Below are positions 39,809 through 47,697 of a stretch of DNA of 47,807 nt, in pieces. This stretch comes from an uncultured bacterium (GTDB lineage Bacteria; Bacillota; Clostridia; Lachnospirales; Lachnospiraceae). The DNA lies in NCBI GenBank assembly GCA_905215625.1, contig CAJMQQ010000016.1, forward strand, positions 1 through 47,807, read 5' to 3'. Position 1 is the first letter of the stretch; each line of letters opens with the position of its first letter. The notes beneath the pieces were generated by a model, which did no database searches, had not been told where the DNA came from, and saw nothing but the letters and a program-made list of their open reading frames with translations. The position numbers and the translations under genes were made by a program.

Positions 39809-40249
39809 CTACTTTTTATTCTTATTTGGATTGTATTTAACTTTGTTTTCTTTCTTGGTTTCTCTGAGGGCGTATTCAATGGCATTCTCAAGTAGGCTCA
39901 GAGATGCGTTGTCGATTTCGACACCATTGTAATATAGAGGACCATCATCACCTTTCTGAATCTCTCCCATGATGCGATCGAGATCCTTAGCGATATCTCT
40001 TTCATCGTGGGCGGTGAGGGAAGAATCATCGCTTCTATCCTCAACCAAATCAGCTTTTGAAATGCCGAAGTAATTTGCCATTAATTCGATTTTATCAATG
40101 CGGGGATAGGAATTTCCTTTTACCCAATCTGTAAAAGTGGTATACTTCACACCCAATGCGTCGCACATATCTTGCCGAGTCTTATTATATTTTTCCATAT
40201 AATGACGGATATTTTTTGCCATTATTTCTTTATTTCCAAGGTTACCCAT
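39809..40249 (-). CDS. CI-like XRE repressor of the prophage
   Basis: 146 residues with GGAGGTCACG before the ATG. The N-terminal HTH covers RHYMEKYNKTRQDMCDALGV and KYTTFTDWVKGNSYPR (about 10-60). The rest (about 75-146) is acidic then basic and lacks a Ser-Lys autocleavage domain, as expected when an ImmA protease is the inactivator. The gene diverges from a Cro-like gene, and three operator-like palindromes lie between. It should keep the early genes silent in the lysogen. Confidence 0.92.
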   Translation of the reverse strand: MGNLGNKEIMAKNIRHYMEKYNKTRQDMCDALGVKYTTFTDWVKGNSYPRIDKIELMANYFGISKADLVEDRSDDSSLTAHDERDIAKDLDRIMGEIQKGDDGPLYYNGVEIDNASLSLLENAIEYALRETKKENKVKYNPNKNKK

Positions 40250-40272
40250 AATCGTGACCTCCTTATGCTTTG

Positions 40273-40359
40273 ATTATATGGTTATTCCGTAAAAAAATCA
40301 AGATAAATTTAAAAAATTACGGAAAAACCGTTGACATTACGATTAAACCGTAGTATAGT
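40273..40359. promoter_or_regulatory. Prophage switch: two divergent promoters and three operators
   Basis: Rightward promoter: TTGACA (40331-40336), 17 bases, TATAGT (40354-40359). Leftward promoter: TTGATT (40301-40296), 17 bases, TATAAT (40278-40273). Three 15-bp sites fit TACGG-N5-CCGTA: TATGGTTATTCCGTA (40277-40291), TACGGAAAAACCGTT (40318-40332) and TACGATTAAACCGTA (40338-40352). Centres are 41 and 20 bases apart. The outer two lie in the promoter spacers and the middle one between the -35 boxes. Confidence 0.85.
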
Positions 40360-40389
40360 GAGCGTAGAAAGAGAAAGGAGGGAACGAGA

Positions 40390-40626
40390 GTGCAGAAAGT
40401 AAAATCCCGCTTCACGTTAAAAACTGCCAGAGAAATGAAGCGTTATACACAGGAAGAAGCGGCAAAACTCATTGGAGTAAGCGTTGATACGCTTGGAAAT
40501 TATGAGCGTGGTAAAAGCTATCCAGATGTTCCAGTGTTGCGAAAGATTGAAGATGTTTATGGTGTTCCTTATGAACAGCTTATTTTTTTACCCTTGGATT
40601 ACGACAAAACCGTAAATATTATTTAA
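40390..40626 (+). CDS. Cro-like XRE regulator
   Basis: 78 residues from GTG 40390, after AGGAGG at 10 bases. The HTH is FTLKTAREMKRYTQEEAAKL and IGVSVDTLGNYERGKSYPD, followed by VPVLRKIEDVYGVPYEQLI. It is the first rightward gene, so it should oppose the CI-like repressor. Its last codons include AAAACCGTAAAT, an operator-like half-site at 40614-40625. Confidence 0.9.
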   Translation: MQKVKSRFTLKTAREMKRYTQEEAAKLIGVSVDTLGNYERGKSYPDVPVLRKIEDVYGVPYEQLIFLPLDYDKTVNII

Positions 40627-40651
40627 GGGCGAGAAGGGAGCGTGAGAAAAC

Positions 40652-40816
40652 TTGGCAAGAAGAAAGAGCTTGGAAGGGCTGAGCATGGAAGAATTAGATA
40701 GACTGCTGGAGGAATCTCGCAGAAAGCAGAGAATTGCAATCAGGATACAACTGGCAGCAGTCATCGGTTCTTTGATATGCACGGCGGCAATGGTTATTTA
40801 TCAGATAGTTCACTGA
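40652..40816 (+). CDS. Small membrane protein (54 aa), early phage region
   Basis: A frame opens at TTG 40652 (TTG GCA AGA AGA), with GGGAG 11 bases upstream, and ends with TGA at 40814-40816. It encodes MARRKSLEGLSMEELDRLLE, then a basic stretch and one membrane segment (LAAVIGSLICTAAMVIYQIV). Similar short proteins with a charged helix and C-terminal membrane segment are common after phage Cro genes. It overlaps the end of a convergent gene by 23 bases. Confidence 0.6.
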   Translation: MARRKSLEGLSMEELDRLLEESRRKQRIAIRIQLAAVIGSLICTAAMVIYQIVH

Positions 40817-41021
40817 TGGCGTTTTCTACTTTGTAGATGGCTCTTGAGATTCCTTCTAATCTGCTGGTTAAAGGAAAATCTGGTTTTTGTGATTCTTCAA
40901 GTTGCTGTCGCATGATATCTGTTTGAAACTTTGTTTGGCGGCTTGAGTGAATAGCACAGCATACGCTGATAAAGGTCAGAATCGCATTAACAACTGTAAA
41001 AACAATTTCAAAGGTATTCAT
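40794..41021 (-). CDS. Small membrane protein (75 aa), minus-strand insert in the early region
   Basis: GAAAGGAATAAACT precedes the ATG at 41021. The first 25 residues (EIVFTVVNAILTFISVCCAI) form a membrane segment, and a soluble helix follows (FQTDIMRQQLEESQKPDF). It is the only minus-strand gene right of the switch. It overlaps the convergent 54-residue gene tail to tail, so mutual antisense effects are possible. It could be a lysogenic conversion or superinfection-exclusion protein; that is inference from its orientation and membrane segment. Confidence 0.6.
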   Translation of the reverse strand: MNTFEIVFTVVNAILTFISVCCAIHSSRQTKFQTDIMRQQLEESQKPDFPLTSRLEGISRAIYKVENAISELSDK

Positions 41022-41140
41022 AGTTTATTCCTTTCTTCTGTACTCGGCGGTGCAACGCCTGTATGGGAAGTATAACACCGGAGAATGAGAGCGGCAAGAT
41101 GATCTGTTCGCGACAGAAGACGAGAAGGGGGCGAGAACAG

Positions 41141-41452
41141 ATGGAACTGAAAGCAGTTTCCATAGATTCAAATGAAAGAATTTTTCTGGACGGTGAAGAA
41201 ATCAAGAATGTAGTGGGGTATAAGCTTGAACACTCCGCTGATTTATCAGAACCAGCGAAGCTTACGGTAACAATGTACGTTAAAGTAAAACGAGTTTGTT
41301 TTGGATTCCTGAGAGCGCCTGAAGTATCAGCGGATGTGGTGGCCAGTACGATCAAAGACCATCTAAGAAAAGCGGCTGATCAGCTAATGTCTCCGGAAGA
41401 TGTTGAAACGTACCGGGAGATTGCAGATCAGAAGGAGAGTGAGGACCCATGA
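41141..41452 (+). CDS. Phage early protein of unknown function (103 aa)
   Basis: I start at ATG 41141 (MELKAVSIDSNERIFLDGEE), with GGGGGCGAG upstream; the longer frame to 41063 lacks a site. The protein is a beta-rich domain at first (IKNVVGYKLEHSADLSEPAK, LTVTMYVKVKRV) and then helical. No family is recognised. The stop overlaps the next gene's start as ATGA, which shows co-translation in the early operon. Confidence 0.65.
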   Translation: MELKAVSIDSNERIFLDGEEIKNVVGYKLEHSADLSEPAKLTVTMYVKVKRVCFGFLRAPEVSADVVASTIKDHLRKAADQLMSPEDVETYREIADQKESEDP

Positions 41453-41643
41453 GATTAACGGATGAGGGACTTGACAGAGTTGAAGCGGTAGCAGATAAGC
41501 ATCACAACTATACAGTAATGCTTATCTGTCAGGTTATTCGCGAAATCAGAGACCTGAAAAAGTTATTTGAGATAAGCAAGAATACCTGTAACGGCTGCGA
41601 TGGCTCCGCAAGTGGCGCTGATGACAGCCAGGATAAGCATTGA
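41449..41643 (+). CDS. Phage early protein of unknown function (64 aa)
   Basis: The ATG overlaps the previous stop, and GGAGAGTGAGG provides the ribosome site. It begins MRLTDEGLDRVEAVADKHHN and has a helical middle (LICQVIREIRDLKKLFEI), then a short tail with CNGCDGS. Nothing identifies a function. Confidence 0.6.
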   Translation: MRLTDEGLDRVEAVADKHHNYTVMLICQVIREIRDLKKLFEISKNTCNGCDGSASGADDSQDKH

Positions 41644-41688
41644 AAGGGATAGGAGAAGCAAGAGAAGACACGGAAGGGGTGAAAGAGT

Positions 41689-41973
41689 ATGCCGAAGTTA
41701 AAACCAAATATACAGGAAGAACGGAACAGGATCGTTCGTGCATGTATTGCGGGGAATAAGGAGCGGTTGGCAATAGATGATGCCGCTCTGGCTGTCAAGG
41801 TCGGGGTAACGAAAAAGACGATTCAGAATAAGTATCACCGGCCGGAGACGTATTCTCTGGATGAGATGCAGAAGATTGCAACTGTATTGAAATTTACTCC
41901 GATTCAGGCAGCATCCGTGCTCCTGGGCCGGGAACTTACGTCAAAAGAAATCAAGGAATTTATCCTTCTGTGA
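41689..41973 (+). CDS. Phage HTH protein (94 aa)
   Basis: Starts MPKLKPNIQEERNRIVRACI after GAAGGGGTG. A helix-turn-helix is visible in AIDDAALAVKVGVTKKTIQN with KYHRPETYSLDEMQKIATVL after it. The pattern matches short transcription factors common in Firmicute phage early regions, sometimes acting on their own operon. GAGAGGAGG of the next gene overlaps its stop, so both are in one transcript. Confidence 0.75.
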   Translation: MPKLKPNIQEERNRIVRACIAGNKERLAIDDAALAVKVGVTKKTIQNKYHRPETYSLDEMQKIATVLKFTPIQAASVLLGRELTSKEIKEFILL

Positions 41974-41988
41974 GAGGAGGTGAAACAG

Positions 41989-42261
41989 ATGCATGAGATC
42001 AATAAAAGGACGGCAGGCACTCTGCCAGCGGTGCAACCGGATCTGGAATATATCCCGGTTTGCAGTGATCCACGGGGAGTATGTGTGTCCGAATTGCACA
42101 AAGAGGGAGCAATCCTCAAGGAGATCCACATCCGGATCGAGAGACAGAACACACTGTACAACATGATGGAAAAGGCTGGCTGTGTGATCGGCGGACTTGC
42201 AAGCCTGGGAATGGTGTATGTCCTCGGCTGTATAGTTACAAGATTCGGGATTTTAATTTAA
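41989..42261 (+). CDS. Small phage membrane protein (90 aa)
   Basis: I place the start at ATG 41989 (MHEINKRTAGTLPAVQPDLE), 8 bases after AGGAGG. The N-terminal part is soluble, then comes a coiled helix (HIRIERQNTLYNMMEKAGCV) and a C-terminal membrane segment (IGGLASLGMVYVLGCIVTR). Function unknown. A second protein of similar form (54 residues) lies 1.2 kb before. Confidence 0.6.
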   Translation: MHEINKRTAGTLPAVQPDLEYIPVCSDPRGVCVSELHKEGAILKEIHIRIERQNTLYNMMEKAGCVIGGLASLGMVYVLGCIVTRFGILI

Positions 42262-42264
42262 AAA

Positions 42265-42318
42265 GATCCCCATAGCGGAGCGGCAACTCCAAGGGGATCA
42301 CATGTAAAAAGTTTACAC
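42265..42318 (+). other. Hairpins between early phage genes
   Basis: GATCCCC (42265-42271) pairs with GGGGATC (42293-42299), with an inner stem GGAG/CTCC. A palindrome TGTAAAAAGTTTACA follows at 42304-42318. No T-run follows the first stem, so it may be an RNA-processing or regulatory structure and not a terminator. Confidence 0.5.
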
Positions 42319-42350
42319 CTCTATTTTAGAGGAGAAAGAGGAGAAAAGCA

Positions 42351-42692
42351 ATGGTAAAAGTAACAATTGAGAATGACAGAAATAAGAATGAGATTACAGG
42401 CGAGTTCTTTATGGGGCTTATGCTTACTGAAGAAGAGAAAACCGAGGACAGCGCAACTTATAAAGCATGTGCGATCGGAATGGGAAATACATGCGTGCAG
42501 GATCTCCCGAACAATGTCGCGAAATGGATTGTCAGTTTCTTTGGATCGGTGTGTAAAACCAAGCTTGGCTATGCGGCGGCAATGGCGGAGCTTGCCAAGC
42601 GTATGGATGATGCGGCCAGCCAGGCGCTTAAAGAAAATGTGCATGCGATCACAGATGAAATAATGGAAGAGCTGAAGGGGGAAAAGGAATGA
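42351..42692 (+). CDS. Phage early protein of unknown function (113 aa)
   Basis: GAGGAGAAAAGCA precedes the ATG. It begins MVKVTIENDRNKNEITGEFF and is acidic and helical later (YAAAMAELAKRMDDAASQAL). The stop overlaps the Gp157 start as ATGA. The tight coupling suggests a role together with the recombination or replication genes that follow, but no domain is recognised. Confidence 0.65.
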   Translation: MVKVTIENDRNKNEITGEFFMGLMLTEEEKTEDSATYKACAIGMGNTCVQDLPNNVAKWIVSFFGSVCKTKLGYAAAMAELAKRMDDAASQALKENVHAITDEIMEELKGEKE

Positions 42693-43192
42693 GTGGACTT
42701 AAATTATACGAGATCTCGGAGGAGCTCGTGACACTGGAGGACATGCTCTACGATGATACGGTTGATCAGGAGACTGTACAGGATACCTTAGAGATGATCA
42801 ACATGGACTTCGAGGATAAGGCAGACAACTATGCGAAAATCATCCGTACAATGGATGCCAGCATCAAGGCGCTGAAGGATGAAGAGCAGAGACTTTCCGG
42901 CAGAAGAAAATCCCTCGAAGAGAGACAGAAGTGGCTGAAGGATACTCTGGAAGCCAATATGCGTTATACCGGAAAGATGAAGTTCAAAACACCGATGTTT
43001 TCCTTCAGTATTCAGAAGAATGGCGGTTTGGAACCGTTGGTGATCACCGGAGAGCTTGAGGACATTCCGGGCCGTTACCTGATCCAGCAGCCGCCGATTC
43101 CGGATAACATGAAAATCCGGAAACTCCTGGAAGAGCAGCCGGTTGAGTGGGCACATCTGGAGCCGCGCGGCGAAAGCCTGAGGATCCGCTGA
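42689..43192 (+). CDS. Siphovirus Gp157-family protein
   Basis: 167 residues. The Gp157 pattern is clear: an N-terminal acidic helix (LYEISEELVTLEDMLYD), a long coiled coil (DFEDKADNYAKIIRTMDASI and KDEEQRLSGRRKSLEERQKW), then the beta part TPMFSFSIQKNGGLEPLVI and a final PPIPDNMKIRKLLE. The family is found in phages of Gram-positives near recombination genes and was first linked to phage resistance in Streptococcus thermophilus. The next gene's ATG overlaps its TGA. Confidence 0.9.
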   Translation: MSGLKLYEISEELVTLEDMLYDDTVDQETVQDTLEMINMDFEDKADNYAKIIRTMDASIKALKDEEQRLSGRRKSLEERQKWLKDTLEANMRYTGKMKFKTPMFSFSIQKNGGLEPLVITGELEDIPGRYLIQQPPIPDNMKIRKLLEEQPVEWAHLEPRGESLRIR

Positions 43193-43392
43193 TGGACCGG
43201 GAAAGTATTGGACCGTTTCGCATGCAGCTGCTTATGGAAGTAGCAGCGAAGGCGGTCAAGATTATGACAACAGGCGTATGGCATTTATCCTTTGACGAGA
43301 TGGATATCGTACTGGAGTATATCCGGTACGGCATTGATGTTTATAAGAGAAAGTACGAGGAGGGAAACGACGATGTTTCTGAAAATCGGTGA
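43192..43392 (+). CDS. Phage early protein of unknown function (66 aa)
   Basis: ATG 43192 overlaps the Gp157 stop (TGATG). The protein MDRESIGPFRMQLLMEVAAK continues with a helical part and ends with YKRKYEEGNDDVSENR. Its end overlaps the next gene by 20 bases. No family is recognised. Confidence 0.65.
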   Translation: MDRESIGPFRMQLLMEVAAKAVKIMTTGVWHLSFDEMDIVLEYIRYGIDVYKRKYEEGNDDVSENR

Positions 43393-43987
43393 ATTGAAAA
43401 GAATCATGAAAGATGCCCTGAAGAGCTCCGGACTGATCGTGGGTAATACAGGAGAGTGGTTTCTGGTATACACGGAAAAATGGGGCGTTGCCACAGAGTT
43501 GCAGTATCTCTCAAACAAGTTTAAGGCGGCCGTGATCGAGCTGATCGGAGATCTCCCGGAAGAGGGTGAGGCGTATTTGTACAACATCGATGAGCATGGG
43601 CTTAAGTGGGCGCCGGATCTGGACCCGGTGGATCCGTACGATGAATGGATGGCTGCGAAGGATGTGGCAGTTAAAACCGGCGTAAATGTACGGTTGTTTG
43701 CGCACGAATATGCGTTCTATCAGGTCAAGCAGACACATGCATGCGTCGCAATTGAGCGCCGGCATGTGGAACCGATGATTTCCCCCAGCGACCTGGACAA
43801 AATGGAAGGTGAGCTGATGCCGCCGAATCCGAGTGTCAGAAACGGTACGGTCCTCTATTTCAAAAACGATATGATGATCTATTGGGTGGCCGCAGAGCCA
43901 ATGCCGGAAAAGACAAGAAATGAATTTTTACCATTGTTAGAATCGTTGGATTTCTTCAACGAAAGAGAAGAAGTCATTCCGTATTAG
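43373..43987 (+). CDS. Phage early protein of unknown function (204 aa)
   Basis: From ATG 43373 (MFLKIGELKRIMKDALKSSG), with GAGGAGGGAAACG upstream inside the previous gene. It has mixed alpha/beta content, e.g. LVYTEKWGVATELQYLSNKF and NGTVLYFKNDMMIYWVAAEP. I see no catalytic or metal motif. Its place between Gp157 and the ATPase suggests part of the recombination/replication module. Confidence 0.7.
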   Translation: MFLKIGELKRIMKDALKSSGLIVGNTGEWFLVYTEKWGVATELQYLSNKFKAAVIELIGDLPEEGEAYLYNIDEHGLKWAPDLDPVDPYDEWMAAKDVAVKTGVNVRLFAHEYAFYQVKQTHACVAIERRHVEPMISPSDLDKMEGELMPPNPSVRNGTVLYFKNDMMIYWVAAEPMPEKTRNEFLPLLESLDFFNEREEVIPY

Positions 43988-43997
43988 AGGAGGAGTT

Positions 43998-44657
43998 ATG
44001 GGATTACCAGTTTTGATCTATGGAAAGTCCGGAAGCGGAAAGAGCCGGAGCTTAAAGTTCTTCGCAGAGGATGAAGTTGTACTGTTTAACACGGAAAGAA
44101 AGGCGCTGCCGTTCCGCAAGCGTTTCCGGAAAATGGGAGCCAGCGATGACATTGGAAAGATTATCGCAACAATCAACCAGAATCCGGAGAAAGTCTTCGT
44201 GATCGATGACGCCGGGTATATTATGACGCACCTGTTCATGTCCCAACACCGGAATAAAAAAGGCAATGCATCTTTTGAGATGTATGACGATATTGCAGAT
44301 GCCATGTATGGTCTTGTCAAGAGAATCAAGGATGAGGTAAAGGATCCGGAAAAGATCGTATACATCATTTTCCATGAGGACACGGATGACTTCGGTGTCT
44401 CCCGTCTTAGAACCATTGGAAAGCAACTGGACCGCAAGGTTTGTCTGGAGGGCATGGTGACGATCTGCATTCGCTGCATGAGTGAAAACGGGACGCATTT
44501 CTTCCGGACAGTTACGGATGGATCCGATATTACGAAGACGCCGGAGGATATGTTTGAGAGCCCAGAAATCGAAAATAACCTGAAGTTAGTGGATGACACC
44601 ATCCGTGATTTCTATGGATGGGAGAAGTATAAAGCCAAGGAGGACAAGCAGGAATGA
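43998..44657 (+). CDS. Phage P-loop ATPase, Sak4-like recombination group
   Basis: 219 residues, with AGGAGGAG before the ATG. Walker A is VLIYGKSGSGKSRSLKFF and Walker B is KVFVIDDAGYIM. The short RecA-like domain and the position before a DUF669-type protein fit the Sak4 group of phage single-strand annealing or recombination ATPases. The exact group cannot be fixed by eye. The ATGA overlap with the next gene indicates matched amounts of both proteins. Confidence 0.8.
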   Translation: MGLPVLIYGKSGSGKSRSLKFFAEDEVVLFNTERKALPFRKRFRKMGASDDIGKIIATINQNPEKVFVIDDAGYIMTHLFMSQHRNKKGNASFEMYDDIADAMYGLVKRIKDEVKDPEKIVYIIFHEDTDDFGVSRLRTIGKQLDRKVCLEGMVTICIRCMSENGTHFFRTVTDGSDITKTPEDMFESPEIENNLKLVDDTIRDFYGWEKYKAKEDKQE

Positions 44658-45277
44658 TTAAGAAACCAACAGGATATGATGAGGCGGCAGCTTATACTGG
44701 GGAGTTCCAGCAGCTGCCGAAAGGAAAGTATGTGTGCGTGATCAAGCGGGTTGCGACACAGAAGTCCAAGAACGGAAACGAGCAGTTTGTAATTCTGTAT
44801 GACATTGCAGAGGGTGATCAGAAGGGCTTCTACCAGAAGATGTTTGATAATGACAAATCACAGAATCCTTCCGGAGCGAAGTGGCGCGGTGTGTTTAAAC
44901 AGAACATGGAAGGCAAGGGACTTTCCTGGTTTAAGGGTATTATTACCTCAATCGAACGTTCAAACAACTTTACGTTCCAGTGGGACAGAGAGGACAACGA
45001 GAAAACGCTGAACGGTAAGAAATTTGGTGGAATCTTCCGTCGCAGACAGTATGAAGCCGAGAACGGAAACCGTCCGATCGTTACGGAGCTGTGGCAGATC
45101 CGCAGTCTGGCAGGACTTTCAGAGGCAGAGGTTCCGGAGGACGAGCTTCTTCCGGAAGGACCGGGAGCCGGAAGCCAGCAGGCACAGGCAAATGCGGCAC
45201 CGCCTTCTATGGTGGACGGCAATGGTTTTATGAATATTCCGGAAGGAGCCGGAGATGAGGGAATCCCGTTCTTATGA
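44654..45277 (+). CDS. DUF669-type phage single-strand-binding-like protein
   Basis: 207 residues. The core GKYVCVIKRVATQKSKNGNE, WRGVFKQNMEGKGLSWFKGI and NEKTLNGKKFGGIFRRRQYE follows the DUF669 pattern of Firmicute phages. A flexible Pro/Gly/Ala-rich linker follows and the protein ends in EGAGDEGIPFL, very like the acidic D-D-I-P-F tail with which bacterial SSB calls partners. It overlaps the ATPase before and the CHC2 gene after. A role in coating single strands during phage replication or annealing is likely by family and tail. Confidence 0.8.
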   Translation: MIKKPTGYDEAAAYTGEFQQLPKGKYVCVIKRVATQKSKNGNEQFVILYDIAEGDQKGFYQKMFDNDKSQNPSGAKWRGVFKQNMEGKGLSWFKGIITSIERSNNFTFQWDREDNEKTLNGKKFGGIFRRRQYEAENGNRPIVTELWQIRSLAGLSEAEVPEDELLPEGPGAGSQQAQANAAPPSMVDGNGFMNIPEGAGDEGIPFL

Positions 45278-45836
45278 TCCGGAACTGTACCGGAAAGTTA
45301 AGGAATCAGTAACGATGCAGCAGGCCGTAGAGTATTGCGGCCTGCGTGTCATAAAGGATAAATGCCTGTGCCCGTTCCATAAGGACCAGCATCCATCCAT
45401 GAAGATCTATCCGGATGGAAAAGGATATTACTGTTTTGCATGTGGATCCGGTGGGGATCAAGTCAAGTTTGTGGCAAGATACCTCGGCGTAAATAATTAT
45501 GATGCAGCTAAGGAGCTGGCGCAGGCCTTTGGGATTCCCATTGAGGAGCCGGTCACATATCGGGAGAAACGTGAAGCAGAGAAAAAGAAGCGCTACAGGC
45601 GCGAGAAAGACGAGTTTACCCGATATGCGAGGAAATGGCTAATGGTGTACCGAAGCCTCCTGTGCGAGGCGGTCAGAACGCAGGACAGGTATTTCTGGGA
45701 GGGGCTGGGCAATTTATCGTATGTGGACTACCTGCTTGAATGTCTGGAGCAGTGTCCGGAACAGGTATACGCAGACAAGAAGGCGGTGAGTGAAATTGGA
45801 AAAGTCGAACGAAGAGTTACTGACTGGTATAGCTAA
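45255..45836 (+). CDS. CHC2 zinc-finger primase-type protein
   Basis: 193 residues from ATG 45255, with GGAAGGAGCCGGAG upstream inside the DUF669 gene. The zinc ribbon is LCPFHKDQHPSMKIYPDG and YYCFACGSGGDQVKFVARYL, i.e. C, H, C, C in the order of DnaG's N-terminal domain. The basic C terminus has no TOPRIM domain, so it is only the template-recognition part. It overlaps the DUF927 helicase gene by 47 bases; together they could form a split primase-helicase. Confidence 0.87.
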   Translation: MRESRSYDPELYRKVKESVTMQQAVEYCGLRVIKDKCLCPFHKDQHPSMKIYPDGKGYYCFACGSGGDQVKFVARYLGVNNYDAAKELAQAFGIPIEEPVTYREKREAEKKKRYRREKDEFTRYARKWLMVYRSLLCEAVRTQDRYFWEGLGNLSYVDYLLECLEQCPEQVYADKKAVSEIGKVERRVTDWYS

Positions 45837-47694
45837 GCTGGAGCGGCAGAATCCATTTCCGGATGAAATCTTTTACCGGATCTTTGAGATTGAGGACAAT
45901 GTGGAACGGCAGAAGTATATTGAGGCATTGCGGAACGAGGCCAAGATCTTAAAGCGCAGCACGGAGTTTAACAATCTGTTGAAGCAGTTCCAGCTTGACT
46001 ATATTCAGCGGATGCGCCAGACCGGCAACAAAACGGCTTTTACCGATCAGCCGCTGGAACTGATCTGTGCAGAGTGGAGCGCTACCGATATGGGCGTGAA
46101 AACGATCCGGTACGATAAGAATATGCAGCCGATTCCGGTGATTGCGTGCAGTCATCCGATTATGCCGATCGAGATCCTTAAAAACGTGGATACATCAGAG
46201 GAGAGGATCACACTTGCTTACTTCAAGTCGGCATCCTGGCAGCATATTACGGTAGACCGGTCGGTCTGTGCCAATACCAACAAAATTGTGGACGTGCTGT
46301 CTCAATATGGCATTGAGGTTACTTCCGACAATGCGAAGAGTCTGGTGCGTTATATCAGTGACTGCGTAGGTTACAATCCTGTCGCTCTGGAACCGAAGAA
46401 ATCCATTAACCGTTTGGGATGGGTCGGTGCAGCCTTTACCCCGTATGAGAAAGATATCCGGTACGAGGGTGGAATGGATTTCGAGGCGATCTTTAAAAAT
46501 GTGTCTGAAAAGGGCGATTTTGACGTCTGGAAGAAGCTTTGCAGTGATCTCAGGAAGAATATACCCCTGCGCATGATGATGGCAGCAAGCTTCGCTTCTG
46601 TGCTTCTGGAGCCGCTTAAGGTACTGCCGTTTGTGCTGCACTTGTGGGGAACGACCGGAACAGGAAAGACGGTGGCGCTTATGGTGGCAATGTCCATCTG
46701 GGGGAACCCGCGGATGGGCGGTCTGGTAAAGACCATGAACATGACCAAGAATGCCATTATGCGTAATGCAGCTTTTTTATGCAGCATCCCTTTTGCGGGA
46801 GATGAGCTGCAGACCATCAAGGACAAATGGCAGGGAAATTTTGACCAGTTGATCTACCAGATCACAGAGGGCGTGGATCGCGGCCGAGCGAAGGCTTATG
46901 GCGGTGTAGAGGATACCAAGACCTGGAAGAACAGTTTTATCTTTACCGGCGAGGAACCGATCACGAAGGTGAACTCCGGAGGTGGTTCAAAAAACCGTGT
47001 TATCGAGATCGCAATAGACGGTCCACTGGTGATAGACGGCCATTATGTGAGCAGCATGGTGCAGGAGAATTATGGCTTTGCCGGAAGAAAGTTTGTGGAG
47101 TACATACAGGAGACAGAAACCTGCAAAATCATGGACCGTTACAGAGAACTCTTTGAGGAACTCTGTAAGCTGGACACTACGGACAAGCAGGCTATGGCTA
47201 TGGCCTGCATGCTGTTGGCAGATGAGATTGCGGTGAAGCTCTTTTTTACGGCAGAGCAGCCGCTGCAGATTGTTCAGGTAAAGCAGTACCTGCAGAGTGC
47301 ATTTGATGTGGATATTGCCGAGCGCGCATATCAGCAGGTGTTGAACTGGGTTGCAAAGTACCAGATCCGTTTTGAAGATCCGAAAGCCGAAAACTCGCTG
47401 AATAAGGGCGAGGTCTGGGGAAAGATCGATGGCGGGAAGCTGATCGTGAACCGTGATGTACTTTTAAGTTTCCTGGATCAGAATGGATTTGACTATACGG
47501 CAGTAAGCCGAAAATGGGCAGAGAAAGGCTATCTGGTGCGCAATTCGCAAGGGAAGATGGTGCATCAGACGAAGGTATATGGAATCAAATCGAGCTACAT
47601 CAAATTCAACCTGCCAGAGGATGACGATACTACGGACAAAGATGGGGTTGTGCAGGTCGAAAATTATGAGCAGGAGACACTGCCTTTTGACTAA
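45790..47694 (+). CDS. DUF927-domain phage helicase/primase-associated ATPase
   Basis: 634 residues from GTG 45790; a TTG six bases later is possible, and the ribosome site (AAGGCGG) is weak, so translation is probably coupled. Walker A is LHLWGTTGTGKTVALMVAMS and Walker B is IPFAGDELQTIKD; the part before it (about 100-270) fits DUF927, found in phage and plasmid replication ATPases. The C-terminal part is winged-helix-like (LLSFLDQNGFDYTAVSRKWA). It probably unwinds the origin with the CHC2 protein. It ends 3 bases before the repeat cluster. Confidence 0.88.
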   Translation: MKLEKSNEELLTGIAKLERQNPFPDEIFYRIFEIEDNVERQKYIEALRNEAKILKRSTEFNNLLKQFQLDYIQRMRQTGNKTAFTDQPLELICAEWSATDMGVKTIRYDKNMQPIPVIACSHPIMPIEILKNVDTSEERITLAYFKSASWQHITVDRSVCANTNKIVDVLSQYGIEVTSDNAKSLVRYISDCVGYNPVALEPKKSINRLGWVGAAFTPYEKDIRYEGGMDFEAIFKNVSEKGDFDVWKKLCSDLRKNIPLRMMMAASFASVLLEPLKVLPFVLHLWGTTGTGKTVALMVAMSIWGNPRMGGLVKTMNMTKNAIMRNAAFLCSIPFAGDELQTIKDKWQGNFDQLIYQITEGVDRGRAKAYGGVEDTKTWKNSFIFTGEEPITKVNSGGGSKNRVIEIAIDGPLVIDGHYVSSMVQENYGFAGRKFVEYIQETETCKIMDRYRELFEELCKLDTTDKQAMAMACMLLADEIAVKLFFTAEQPLQIVQVKQYLQSAFDVDIAERAYQQVLNWVAKYQIRFEDPKAENSLNKGEVWGKIDGGKLIVNRDVLLSFLDQNGFDYTAVSRKWAEKGYLVRNSQGKMVHQTKVYGIKSSYIKFNLPEDDDTTDKDGVVQVENYEQETLPFD

Positions 47695-47697
47695 AAG

